Source of the DNA: Dacryopinax spathularia
Lineage: Eukaryota > Basidiomycota > Dacrymycetes > Dacrymycetales > Dacrymycetaceae
Assembly (NCBI GenBank): GCA_037974965.1
Contig: JBBPFI010000002.1
Coordinates: 186,001 to 250,000 of the forward strand
Reading direction: 5' to 3'
Length of the DNA: 64,000 nucleotides
Positions 11,161-21,999 of this stretch are shown in pieces. Position numbers and translations under genes: made by a program. How positions within the stretch are numbered: the first letter of the stretch is position 1; each line of letters opens with the position of its first letter. The notes beneath the pieces are model-generated. The model ran no database searches and was not told where the DNA came from. It saw only the letters and a list, made by a program, of their open reading frames with translations.

Positions 11161-11776
11161 ATCTTTAGTACTTGCAGTAGGAGCGGCTTCTTTGCTGGAG
11201 CTTCCTCTTGGTGAGAGACACAGCCACTACGCCCCACGCTCCGGAAATGCCGATCAGAAGAATGAAGAAGTGTGATTACTCGTGACCATACTTATTGAGA
11301 GGCCTGGTCAACGTCTGTGGATTGCCACAACGCGTTTCCATCGGCGTTAGATCCGTAAAGTCCCTTCTATTCCAGAGAACAGCAGAACAGCAGAACTAAG
11401 CTACAGAGGCCACCAGTCTCACGGAAGACAGACGAGTCCTACATTATCTGATATCGTACCCTGCTCGAAAGAGGAAGGGAAGATTCTAAGGACGAAAGGG
11501 ATACATAAAAGTGGAAGACGTTCGTGCTGGACATCGTGGACAAAGTGTGAGCGGAATGTGGTGGAACGTGGGAGGTAGAAGCCTGGGAAAATGGGAGGAA
11601 GATGGGAAGAATATGGTTGGGTAGGTATTGCGTGAGAACTTGAGCGGTGAAAGTGTTGAGCAAAGAAGAAAGAGTGGCCACAGGAGAGGAAAGAGGATAA
11701 AGTATATGTACACTGACCAGTTGACAGACCAAGAGCCGAATGACAAGCAGCAAGCGGAGGAGAAGCTGAAGCACGA
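11161..11776. other. Intergenic region downstream of ATG13
   Basis: Holds the 3' untranslated region of the ATG13 gene on the minus strand. The long minus-strand frame at 11419-11976 overlaps the ATG13 coding end and looks like a shadow. No other gene seen. Confidence 0.5.
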
Positions 11777-14700
11777 TCAGTCCGTAGGGACTCTCCTCCA
11801 CCCTCTGCCCCCCGTCCCAGCACCAGCCCCAGCACCAGGGGTCGCATCATCTCCCTCACCCTGCTCCAGCCTGCCAACGACAAGCTCGTCCGATCCTGAC
11901 GCAGTCCGCGCACCTCTCGGTCTCGCCCCCCTGCTGCCATACGGCTGGGGTTCGGCGTCATCGTCGTCCTGCGCAAACGGGTCCAGCGCCGGAGTCTGGA
12001 GGTTCGCGGACCTCAAGCGACTTATCCCGCTCGGCCCGGCCTGAGCTGCAGGCTGGATCGGAGCTCGTTGGGAAGGCGAAGAGCTGAGGGTATTGAGCGA
12101 GCTATCGAACCTTTCTTCGAGCGCTCGGATCTGAGCATCTCGGGATCCGCCTTCCTGTCTCTGTCCAACGGCTTGTATTGGTGTGCGGAGCGAACCACTC
12201 CTCTGCTGTGACTGTGACTGCTGCGCAGACTGAGAAGCCAGGCTGACAGTACTGAGCGAACTGGGCCTCGGCGAGCTCGACACGCCCGCTATGAACCCGG
12301 ATCCTCCTGGTGAGCCGGAGAGCCGAGGACCAGAATCGAGCATATGCAGGAAGTTCTGCAGGTCCGGGTCGTCGACTTGCGGTGTCGTCTGAGCTGGTGC
12401 GCGTTGGGGCAACGGTCCTGCGACAGCAGCGGAGGAAGGAGAGGGCGAACCGCCCAATCCTGGCCGAGCGAGGCCAGCGAGCTCAGTAGTACTCCCTGCG
12501 CTCCCGCCTCTTACTCCGATACCTGACGACCCAGAGCCAGCCGAAGCACCAGAGGCGCTCGACCCTGCTGTAGCCAAAACAGGCCTGCGCTGGCCGAAAC
12601 TGCTCGAATACCTCCTCCCGCCTCCCCTCCCAACGGCCTCTGCGCTCCCTGTCCCAGGTGGGCCACTCCCACTCCCTCCGCTGCCTGAGCCGCTCAAACT
12701 TCCCAGAGCGCTCCCGCCTAGGCTCCCTCCTCCTCCACCGCCTCCTCCCGCAGCACCAGCAGCACCAGCAGCAACGGCAGACGCCGAAGCAGAAGAGGTA
12801 GAAGGCACGCTCCCCTCCGGAACGCTCTCTACTCTCCCTGCTCGTTCCCTCTCCGCCCCTGCAGGCCCAGCGGCGCCCTCGCGCCCACCAAAGCTCGCCC
12901 GACTACCATAACTCCCCGGTCCTGCAAGGCCGCCTCTCGAGCCGGAGCCGTAGGACCCTCCGCTGCCTGCAAGTTGGCTCTGGGAAAGACTCTGGGAGAG
13001 ACTGCGCGCTAGGAGACTTGGGGAGCCTGAGCCTGCCGTGCCTGTTCCTGTTCCTGTTCCTGTTCCTGAAGAGCGGATGGCGATCGGTACCGGACTCGTG
13101 CCTGGCGCAGCGGCACCTCCTCCCGCTCCCCCGGATAAGGCCCCAGTGGACGTATTACTCCCACTCGAATACCGATGCGAAAAACTGCTCGAATACCTCG
13201 TCCCTCTTATCGGCGGTCTTTCCCCTCCCGCTCCTCCTCCTCCTCCTCCAGAGGACGTCCCAGGCTCAGCTAACGCACTCTCCCCTCCACCTCCCGCTCC
13301 TCCCGCACCTCCCCCTCCGGAAATGGAAGCAGTAGAAGAAGTCGGAAACGGGAGTTGGCGAGGCGCGTATGCCGCTAACGGCGACGGTGGGTGACTCGGA
13401 TGACTCGACGACCCTAAGCTCGTTGTGCTCCCTCCTCCTGGTCCTGCGCCGAGAGCTGTCAGGCCCCCGAGGCGCGGAGAGCCGGACGATGCCGATCCCG
13501 GATCGGGGGGCTTGAACGGGTGTGGGGCGTTCAGGGAGGGGCGGCGCGGTTGAGAGGGGGGGAGTTGATGTCCCTGTGGTCCGAGGGAGGTGTTGGACGG
13601 CTGCTGCTGGGAAGAGAGGGGGAGAGGTTGGGGGAGGTCGAGGCTGCTTCCGCTTCCGCTTGCTAGACTGACTAGACTCGCCTTCCTCTCCCTCTCCCTG
13701 TGTTCTCGCTCCCGAAGAAGGGAGAGGGACGGCGAAGGCGATGAACTTGAGGAAGGGACGGCGAATGGTAGGTCCTTGGAAGAAGGAAGTGAGGCGAAGT
13801 ACCCTCCTGCTCCTGTATTTCGTGGGCTGCCTGATAGTCGAGGAGGGGAAGTAGGGCTGTCGGGCCTTCTGTCACCCCGAGCGGCGGACGAAGACGCATA
13901 CATCGACCCTCCCTGTGGCTCGCGACTTGGCTGGAGCTGCTGAGCCTGCAAAGAGGACGGTACGGAGGCCTGCCGGCTCTGACTCGCGTGTAGTGCCGCT
14001 TGAGCTCTGAGGGACAAACTGCCGGGCGAGCTTCCCAGGCTTAGGCTGCCCGCTCCTCCCCCATGGGCTTGAGCTACCAGCCTGGCGGCCGTATCCGGTG
14101 AACTCGAGAACCTTGCCAGGCTTGGAGGGAGCGGGTCTGCCAGTCCATCATCCCCTCCTGCCGCGGTATTGGTGGGGTAGAGCGTACTCTCCTCCATCTC
14201 GTCATACGAACGCCCCCCCGCCGCTACTGTGGGAGCATGCCGCCTTTGCTGGGAACGGGAAGCGGCCCGCCGGTCTTGTGTCATGAAGTTTGCTGAGAGG
14301 AGGGACTCTTTGTTCGCCAGTGCGAAATTGGGGTGGGAGAGGTATGTGCAGGCGATGTTGAGCTGGCCGTGTGGGGTTGGGACGGGGGAGAGGCGGTGGG
14401 TTGCCGTTCGGGGGGAAGGGGAGACGAGGGTGGCTAGTGCGTCTGTTGCATACAGTCAGCAATGCGGTGGAATGTGGTAAGGGTAAGGAATGCGGGCACG
14501 CACCGAAATCTAATACACCGCGCTCCTCGCCTTCCCTCCGCAGCACCATCCTCAATCCTCCCATCCCGTCTTCTGCACCTCTCCTCCCCCTCGCTCCTCC
14601 CCTCCCACCAATAGCAGCCGTATACCCCCCTCTCACCGCCTCCCCTCCCGCCGTCCCAGCCCGAAGCTTGCGCATACATCCCCACGCTGGCATCTGTCTC

Positions 14701-15479
14701 AACAGCTGGAAATGCGCTCGAAAGAGAGAGATCCCGCGTTTATAGACTCGTTGGAGGGGCTCGTCTTCCCCTCCCGGAGGCATGGGGGCTGGATAAGGCG
14801 GCGAAGCGGCCGTCCTCTGCGCCGGTGGGGAAGGCAGCGAGGACTGGGATGCAGAGAGGGGGATAAGGTCGATCGTCCATCTTTCCAAGACGATTGCTCT
14901 CGGGCTCGGGCTGAGCACCTGTGGGCCCCCGGAGGACTCGAAGTCCTCGGCGTCGCGTGAAGAATTGGTGGAGGAAGTGGAGCTTGACGGGCTTGGCGGT
15001 GGGGGGTGGAGGACGAGCAGCTGGGACGGTGCGAGAGGCGGGATAAGCAGGAGAGTGAGGATGGTGAGTTGTGCTGGTGGGGTCGGGGAGGCTGAGAGGG
15101 TGCGATAGGCTGCTAAGAGGGGTGCGAGGGACGGAGGGGGTGTGTCGGGTGTCTCGATGTTGAACTATCGCCAGATTCCGCGCTTATCAGCTTTTCCCAT
15201 TCTCGGAAATAGAGCAGGCAAAGAGCGAGAACGCACCCATTTATCAGGCTTCCGACCCCGCCCGCCTTCCCTATCCGACTCCTCCGCTCCTCCTGCTCCT
15301 CTATCTCCCGCTCCAGATGACGAGGAGGGTAGAGGCGGCGGCTGGACATGTGACTCCCTAGCCTGAGCGAGCAAGAGAGCAGCTTTGAGGTAAAAGCGGT
15401 GGACGATCTGGTCTGCTTTCTTGTTTGCGGACGTGGAGGAGCTGGCGGATGCGCCGCCCGAAGGAGCAGGGGCGGACAT
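11777..15479 (-). CDS. ATG13: Autophagy-related protein 13
   Basis: Three exons: 15479-15237, 15164-14504, 14442-11777; introns of 72 and 61 nt; 1189 residues. ATG13 is the regulatory subunit of the Atg1 kinase complex that starts autophagy; TORC1 phosphorylation controls it in yeast. The N-terminal HORMA domain (about residues 15-330) opens with DQIVHRFYLKAALLLAQAR and KPDKW, then FNIETPDTPPPS, AIVLERWTIDL, YKRGISLFRAHFQLLRQMP and GQLNIACTYL. HORMA ends near NKESLLSANFM. The long tail is Ser/Gly/Pro-rich and disordered and holds typical fungal Atg13 motifs: TRYSSSFSHRYSS, RRYSSSFGQRRP and DDPDLQNFLHMLDS. Poly-Gly and Gly-Thr repeats make it long for the family. The start ATG comes just before the conserved helix and has no rival upstream. 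Confidence 0.92.
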
Positions 15480-17302
15480 CGTCTGCCCAGAGAGAGATCA
15501 GTCGCTGGATGGGGTACACGGAACAGGAAGGGACGTACGGGGACGGAGTAGGTGTAGGGTGATTGGTGGGTGATTGGATATGCGTGCGTGTGTGCGTGGG
15601 GAGTGACGGGGCGCTATGAATGGCGCGATGAGGGGATCATCGTGCTCCTGTAATCGGTGGCGAAGGGATCGGGGGCGATGGGTCGCACGCAAGCGGGAGA
15701 CGAAGATCGGTGGTCGTTTACGGATAGAGCTGCGCGTCGAGTCGCCGGCTCAAGTAGTGCAGGAGACCAAAGGGAGAAGTGACTAGTCCGGCAAGGTGCA
15801 CAGGTGTGATAGAGTGAGAGCGAGGGATGAGTCGCCCCTAGTCACTCGCAGCCAGGGTGTACAACCGCGCCTCCAGCTAAGGGGACGATACGGTACTCGC
15901 CACAAAGGAGAGGGAGAAGGGGAAGGATAGGATAGGATAGGGGACGCGTCACTCCCCGTCTCCGTCTTCTTCTTCCACTTGTCCAAGCGGTCGCTTCTGG
16001 TCTAGCCCTTCGTCGGCGATCAACGAGCAACGAGCAACGAGAGGGCAACCAAGCGAGAGGCAAGCGCAAGGGCGTGGGAGAGGCGTGTCCTCAGCTTGGG
16101 GACCTCACCTGGGGACCTTGGGGGTACGGGTGCGCGCCTGACGCCTGGCCAGCGGGAACGCGGGTGGCGTGCGCTGCGATGAACGGGGGCACGCGATCGG
16201 CTCCGATCGGCCCCTGTTTTATCTCCGACAAACGAGAGCGCCGATCTGATGGGCTGGCCGGGGCGAGATGATGAGATCACCTCGCGCGAGGGGGGCGTAA
16301 TCTGTTCCCAGGCTTGCGATGTGATTGAGTTCTGGGCTGGCGACTCGTGACCACTGGTCTGCACCTCGTCGCACACCAACGCCGTACTTATCAGACAAGC
16401 ACCTCTCTTTCTGCAAGAGAGAGGACAGATCTAGAGGACAGCGTCAAACTGCATCACTGCCCGGTCAAGGGCCAGATTCTTTTCCGAAATCACTGATGAA
16501 CATCATCAATCACAAGTACATTACTTCCTATCTTCGCCATATCACAAGTATCACACTTCCCCGCTCTTCCGATCCTGCGACCCGTCCCCACAGTCTCGGG
16601 CTGAGTGGCTGTGCCTTTCATCGTCATCTTTCTTTTTCGTACGACCACTCCATACTCTCTGACTGTTTTGCGAGCGGTTCTCTGGGTGATGCGTCACTTC
16701 TCTGTGCCATTTAACGACTCCCCAGTCGATTCCTCTGGCGGCTACACGTTACCGTCGTTCTGCCCAGCGAGAACGACAGGCCACCAGCACATTTTTGCAA
16801 ATCACATCCCGCCTCCCTCAAGTCCGCATATATACCGCCCCATCTCCTCCACCTCTGCCCCCCGAGCTCTCCTTCCTTCTCCTCCTCTCGCCGCTCCTCC
16901 GTGCAAACTCGCGGACCCGTCAGTCACGCAGCCCTCCCCAGCGCAGCTCACTCATCCCCCCCGGCCCTCCTCCCTCGAAAGGAAGACGAACAGGAAGAGG
17001 CACGATGATTGTCCCATGTGCACTTGGGAACGCGGCTGTGTCTCCGTCGGATCCGATCGGGCGAGTCCTCCTCTTTCTGGCTCTGGACTTAGCGTCTTCT
17101 CTGAACTCTGGAGATGCCTTTGGAGGGGCACCGCGCATCATGCATCGCCCGACTGGTATCCTACGCTGGCGCATCATTCTGCCAAATTGGGTGTCGGGCT
17201 GCGGCTGCCGAGCGTGCTCTTCCTGGCTTTTGTTTGCCTCTGGTTGGATCTCTCACCCGCCCGCACTTCGGGGATTCGAAGTTACGAGCCTGCACTCTCC
17301 GA
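15480..17302. other. Intergenic region upstream of ATG13
   Basis: Contains the ATG13 promoter on the minus side. On the plus strand a TATA-like GCATATATACCG (about 16827-16838) and a pyrimidine-rich tract precede overlapping open frames (16605-17474; 16795-17328, with an internal ATG at 17005). They contain no domain I recognise and contradict each other and the minus-strand frame at 17303, so no gene is called. Confidence 0.35.
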
Positions 17303-17692
17303 TCATCTCCGCGCTAGTCTGCTCATAACTGTCGACACGGCGGTCGTCAAGCGCACGCAACCACTCTCCGACGCGCGGCTCAAAATTTCCTTGATCCCCT
17401 CCGTACCCTTCGGGATCGCGAGTACATCAAGGTTAAAGTTGATTCGTCGACGGAGCGTGCTCGTGTCGTCCTGATCCAGCCAAATATACTCGCCTCCTCG
17501 TCCTCCCATTTCGTTCGCCAGCCTCGGACTCTTCATGCCCCTCCGGGCTGCCGCCGATTCTGGCTGGAGCTGGTACCTGGCCGGGATACATAGTGTGGTG
17601 TGGCATGGTGGTCGGTTCTCAGCCGCATAGGTGCCCTCGGAAGCCCAAGCGCCGCTAACAGGTCCGCTTGTGGATATCGTCGGGAGGACCAT
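17303..17692 (-). CDS. Hypothetical protein (129 codons), possibly a partial gene
   Basis: An intact frame starting MVLPTISTSG whose C-terminal half looks protein-like: EYIWLDQDDTSTLRRRINF, NLDVLAIPKGTEGIKEILSR. The N-terminal part is less convincing, so the true gene may begin further upstream with other exons. I do not recognise the family. Overlapping plus-strand frames exist; this strand was preferred because of its amino-acid composition. Confidence 0.3.
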   Translation of the reverse strand: MVLPTISTSGPVSGAWASEGTYAAENRPPCHTTLCIPARYQLQPESAAARRGMKSPRLANEMGGRGGEYIWLDQDDTSTLRRRINFNLDVLAIPKGTEGIKEILSRASESGCVRLTTAVSTVMSRLARR

Positions 17693-18630
17693 GCTGTTCA
17701 GTATCGTCCGACCTCTGCTTGTTGAGTCTTGACCGTCCTTCCGAGTGCATTTTTCGACCGCGCGTTCTCTCCGCTCGATACCCTAGGCGTTGTCTGTGTT
17801 GTCTTGGCTTGTGCTGTAGCACAACAGCAGGCCTTTCCCACGGTTTGAGCGACTCGGAATACAGTGAAGGCATTATGTCACCCCAGTGCGCTCCTCCCGT
17901 AACCCCTGTACGCTCTACTTGAGAACCATGTAAGCTCACAACTCACTTTTCTACGGCCCCTGGAGTATTGCGATTCCATCCCACGACGCTCAGTCGCACG
18001 CCACCATGTTGATCTGAAGAGAATCGTAGCGAATCGCGCTTCCTCTGTGTGTCCACATGCTTATATGCGGCTGCTCGTCGTTCCGCTACTGTCCGGTTCA
18101 ATGCACACCCCAGACAATGTCTGTTATGCCCAGGGCCGGTCCATGACATTGAGCGATCTCGTCACTGCCTTGCCATTCAGCTGCCATCTCCTGGCCCAGT
18201 ATCATCTCCAGTAAATACAGCAGTTCAACTTCGCCCTACAACCCAAATACTGTTGCTGACAATAGCGAAACGCTGCACGTTGTGTTCACTACCCTTTCGG
18301 CGTCGTTCCGCTAATCGTGCGTGAGATGCAATTGATGCCGCGCCGCTCTCGTTTGCTGACGTCATGCATGTTCATCATTATGACAGCGCTCTGAGTTGAT
18401 TACTCGAGGGAGATTTCGGGCTGCGTCACTAGAGCGTAGCGGAGTGTTCGGAGCCAGAAGTAGGAAAATACGTGTTGCTCCATCATCATGTCACAGCGCT
18501 TGATGATTATGTAATGGTGTGCGGTAGAAACACTTCTTCGCTGGCATCCGCCGGCGTCCTCCAACTCCCTTGACGCGCCCCAATCAACTGCTCGAGTCTA
18601 TCCATCCAACCCGTGTCGATCAGTCAGCAG
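17693..18630. other. Intergenic region, 0.94 kb
   Basis: No gene recognised. Upstream of the F-box-like gene at 18631. Confidence 0.45.
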
Positions 18631-19836
18631 ATGCCGGCTCGAGCAACGCTGTGCGCTGACGTACTATATAAATTGCTTGAATGTGTAGCTATGGACGCGT
18701 TCGAGGAGGCCTGCGATGCGCGAACACTGTACGGACGGGATGGACCTCGAGCGCCGGCGCATCCCCTTCTGTCTTGCTTGTTGGTTTGCAAGGAATGGAA
18801 GGTACATCATATCCCCTCCATCCAATCAGGTTTCATTTTGATATCGCGCCAGCCGATCGCAGAGAAGATGCTCTTCCGCTGGATATCGGTGCACACGACG
18901 AGCGCGTTGTTGTGGCTAGTCCGTCGACTGGAGCCATCATATATATCGCCGGCTAACTCGGTCGCGTCCTACATCCGTCACCTCGAATTTGACTGGGACA
19001 CCTGGAGGCGAATCAACGAAGAGGGCAGAGCGACCCTGTTCTCTCAAGCACGAAACCTCGTAACGTTGACCAATGTGACCTGCACAGTCCAAGAGATCGA
19101 CTCTCTCGCGGTTGCGAGCAGTGAGACTCTTCGATACTTGGAAGCTGCGCCGGAGGACGAGGAAAGTGACGAGAGCTTTCTGCAAGCTATTTCGAAACTG
19201 AAGGCACTGCGATGCCTGACCTTGCACATGTGGCGTGCCGTTCGGTCTAACGAGTCACATATCCGGCGCTTGGAGTTGCCCCTCCTGCACACGCTGACTA
19301 TCCGCGGCCTTCGCACCGACCGTTGTTTCCTCTCATCGTGGGACTTGCCGGCAATGGATGCGCTGAATCTGCACTCCCTGGACTTCGACCAAAACACCCT
19401 CGACTCAAATCACGAACTGGGACGGTTTCTACACTGCCACGGTCGATTCATATCGACCTTGGGGCTTCGCAATCTCTGGACACCCCTTCCAGCCCATGTC
19501 TTCCCTCAGTTGAAACATCTAACTCTTGACGCATCGCTGTTGCACTCGGAGCTACCGCTGGCAAACCTGCGTTCGCTGCCTGCATCGTGCGAACATTTGC
19601 ATCTTCCGATTATATCTTACTACGACTATTTCGACTTTGCCGAGCTTTTCTCCAGTACTTGGGCTAGGAAAAAAGACCTTCCGGTCAAATTCATTCACCT
19701 GGACAATCCGTGGTTTTCTTACACCATGGCCGAGGGAGATTCAGCCATGAGAGGATACTGGTCGAGGTTGGCAGTACAGCTACAGCAGGAGCGAGGCATC
19801 GTACTGTTGGATAAGGACGGCAGAAGTGGCCCTTGA
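18631..19836 (+). CDS. F-box-like LRR protein, tandem copy 1
   Basis: Model: exon 1 18631-18801, intron 18802-18852, exon 2 18853-19836; 384 residues. The N-terminus has an F-box-like pattern ending HPLLSCLLVCKEWK, followed after the splice by PIAEKMLFRW. The rest contains degenerate leucine-rich repeats (LKALRCLTLHM, LPLLHTLTIRGL, MDALNLHSLDF). Such proteins usually recruit substrates to SCF ubiquitin ligases; the substrate is unknown. The tandem copy at 20544 has the intron at the same residue and phase. The 51-nt intron is a multiple of three without a stop, so an unspliced message would also encode a full-length protein. An in-frame GTG at 18613 is ignored in favour of the first ATG. Confidence 0.75.
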   Translation: MPARATLCADVLYKLLECVAMDAFEEACDARTLYGRDGPRAPAHPLLSCLLVCKEWKVHHIPSIQSGFILISRQPIAEKMLFRWISVHTTSALLWLVRRLEPSYISPANSVASYIRHLEFDWDTWRRINEEGRATLFSQARNLVTLTNVTCTVQEIDSLAVASSETLRYLEAAPEDEESDESFLQAISKLKALRCLTLHMWRAVRSNESHIRRLELPLLHTLTIRGLRTDRCFLSSWDLPAMDALNLHSLDFDQNTLDSNHELGRFLHCHGRFISTLGLRNLWTPLPAHVFPQLKHLTLDASLLHSELPLANLRSLPASCEHLHLPIISYYDYFDFAELFSSTWARKKDLPVKFIHLDNPWFSYTMAEGDSAMRGYWSRLAVQLQQERGIVLLDKDGRSGP

Positions 19837-20543
19837 CCTGGATGGACGAAATCCTTCTTGTCCTTGCCTCCGCCGGAAGAGTTCGAATCGGCCGAGCTGG
19901 GCAGATGTTATTGCGGCACGTTGCCACCCGGTACGCTGAAACCGTCGCGATGGTAGGAATCTGTTGCTGATCAGGACCGCGCCGGGCATGGGGCTTCGCA
20001 AGAGTGGGAAGGGCACGAACATACGTGTAGCTCCTATGCTTGCTGTGTTCCACGGCCTTCTGGGCTAACAGCGAGAACAGAGTTCCCCTGCATCGAGCGA
20101 CTTCCGTACAAAATCGTGCCACTCTCCCCTGACGCGACTAATGCCCACCCAATTATGTCATCAGTCAGGCCATGACGCTACCGTATCGCTTCGCTTGTCC
20201 TAGAGCCCATGCAAAAGCAGGAGGACGATGTTATAAGGCAGAATGCAGGTTGTTTTCGAACCTTTGCCTCTGGCATGCATTCCACGTTTTGTTTCGGAAC
20301 CTGTTGCCATTATTTAACTATCGTTGCGTCGACGCGAGCCACCCGACTAACTGGGTTCCACTTTGCCCGAGCACACCAGTCTCGGAACCTGACCTGCCTT
20401 GAAGGAGGCTGCTCATGGGAGCTGCGGAGACTTCACATCTTGGTCCCTACCACCACAGTCATCATTCCTAGGTTATAACCGGCTGCCCCGGCAACGCTCG
20501 CTCCAAACCTGGTGTCATAATATCTCCACAACGCCAAGATAGA
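19837..20543. other. Intergenic region between the F-box-like paralogues
   Basis: No gene seen. Presumably the terminator of copy 1 and the promoter of copy 2. Confidence 0.5.
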
Positions 20544-21763
20544 ATGTCAACGCAAAAGAGAGTTAACGCCGACGTCCTACCTCTAATATTCGAGGTTATT
20601 GAGACGGAAGAGGGCAACTTCCGGACGACTGGGATGCATCCCTTGTTGTCATGCATGTTGGTGTGCAAGGAGTGGAAGGTATGACGACTAGATATCTCCG
20701 TCAGGATCCCTCGAGTACAGCACACTGATGCAAACCTCTGTCGTAGCCCCTCGCCGAGAACATGCTATATCGTTCTCCGCGCTTGCGCCAATCCGCAAAT
20801 GTAGCTCAATTCGTTAGCCGCGTGCGATCCTGCGATGTTCCGGAGCGGTCGATTGCACACCATATTCGTCACTTATTCATCCGAGAGGATGCCTGGCAGA
20901 AGAGCGACTCGGAAGACAGATTACTCCTACTCTCGAAAGCAACAAACCTCGTAACTTTGACCAGCCTTACCTGTACGATAAAGGAGATCGACCTTATCGC
21001 CGCCGGCTGCCCTACGACTCTGCAAAGCCTGAACGCAACTATCGAGAAAGGGGAAGATGCTCGGCGATTCTTGGAAGGCGTTTCGAAGCTGAAAGCACTC
21101 CGATCACTGTCGTTGGGAATGGCGCAAGCCACCTGGTCTCCCGAGCCTGCCCCCGGTGCACACCAGCCGCTCGTAGAGCTCCCCTTACTTCACTCACTCA
21201 GTCTCGCATATGGCTTCCTGAGTTTCTCAGGCTTCTTCAGGGGCCCTTTCCTCGCACCATTCAACTTGCCGGCACTCAGGGCGCTCGATCTGTATACGGT
21301 GGTTCTGAACGAAGACTGCCTTGATGCGAATCACGAAATAGGCCGTCTTCTACATCGTCACGGGCCCTCCATGGTAAAGCTCGAGCTCAGCAATATCAAC
21401 ACACCGCTTCCTGAAGATTTCTCACCACATCTACAACAGCTCACTCTCTGGACTGATCAGTACGGTCTCTACAGTACAGTCCTGCGTTCCCTCCCGGGCA
21501 CCTGCAAAGATCTACATCTACCGAATGTCCGTGTGACCCTGCACGACTTTGATAGACTTGCCTGGCTGTTCTCGCACAACTGGACTACGGACCATGCGAA
21601 CCCGATCAAACACGTTCACCTTGGCGTTTCGTGGACGACAATGCTAGAGGACGAAGATTCATCTACGATAGGACGCTGCGCGAGGCTGGCTGTACGTCTA
21701 CAGCGCGATCAAGGGGTTTCCCTGCTGGACAGAAACGGGTTGAAATGGTCCTTGAGTACTTGA
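20544..21763 (+). CDS. F-box-like LRR protein, tandem copy 2
   Basis: Model: exon 1 20544-20678, intron 20679-20746 (GTATGA donor, TCGTAG acceptor), exon 2 20747-21763; 383 residues, one fewer than copy 1. Shared features: NADVLPLIFEVIE then HPLLSCMLVCKEWK|PLAENMLYR at the splice; ATNLVTLTSLTCTIKEIDL against ARNLVTLTNVTCTVQEIDS; EIGRLLHRHG against ELGRFLHCHG; and the C-terminal ARLAVRLQRDQGVSLLDRNG against SRLAVQLQQERGIVLLDKDG. The 5' exon lies outside the longest open frame and was found through the paralogue. Probable SCF adaptor; specific role unknown. Confidence 0.75.
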
Positions 21764-21999
21764 TTCACATGGATTAAAACACCCCCCCCCCCCATTTGTC
21801 AGAGCCCACCGGCTCGTCCACCTACTCCTCCGCGTACGGATCGAGAGGATTTTTGGGGCAAGTGTAGGAGAACTTGTATCAGTGGGTCTTGTACTGGCAC
21901 GCCTTGCACTTGAAGTTGCACTTTGTGAGGCGAAAAAAATAATAGATAGACGCAATAAAACAAGAAAACATCTACCGAAGCCGTTCAAACCCGGTATGA

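Noticed and set aside
14301-14330. Apparent frameshift in ATG13 exon 3 near TYLSHPNFALANKE
   Set aside because: It came from miscounting a run of C; the recount gives a continuous frame through NKESLLSANFM.
14931-14950. GGACTCGAAGTCC, T-arm-like
   Set aside because: Lies inside ATG13 exon 2 and has no cloverleaf around it.
16605-17474. 289-codon plus-strand frame upstream of the F-box pair
   Set aside because: No ATG with sensible context near the TATA-like site, two other frames overlap it, and no motif is present.
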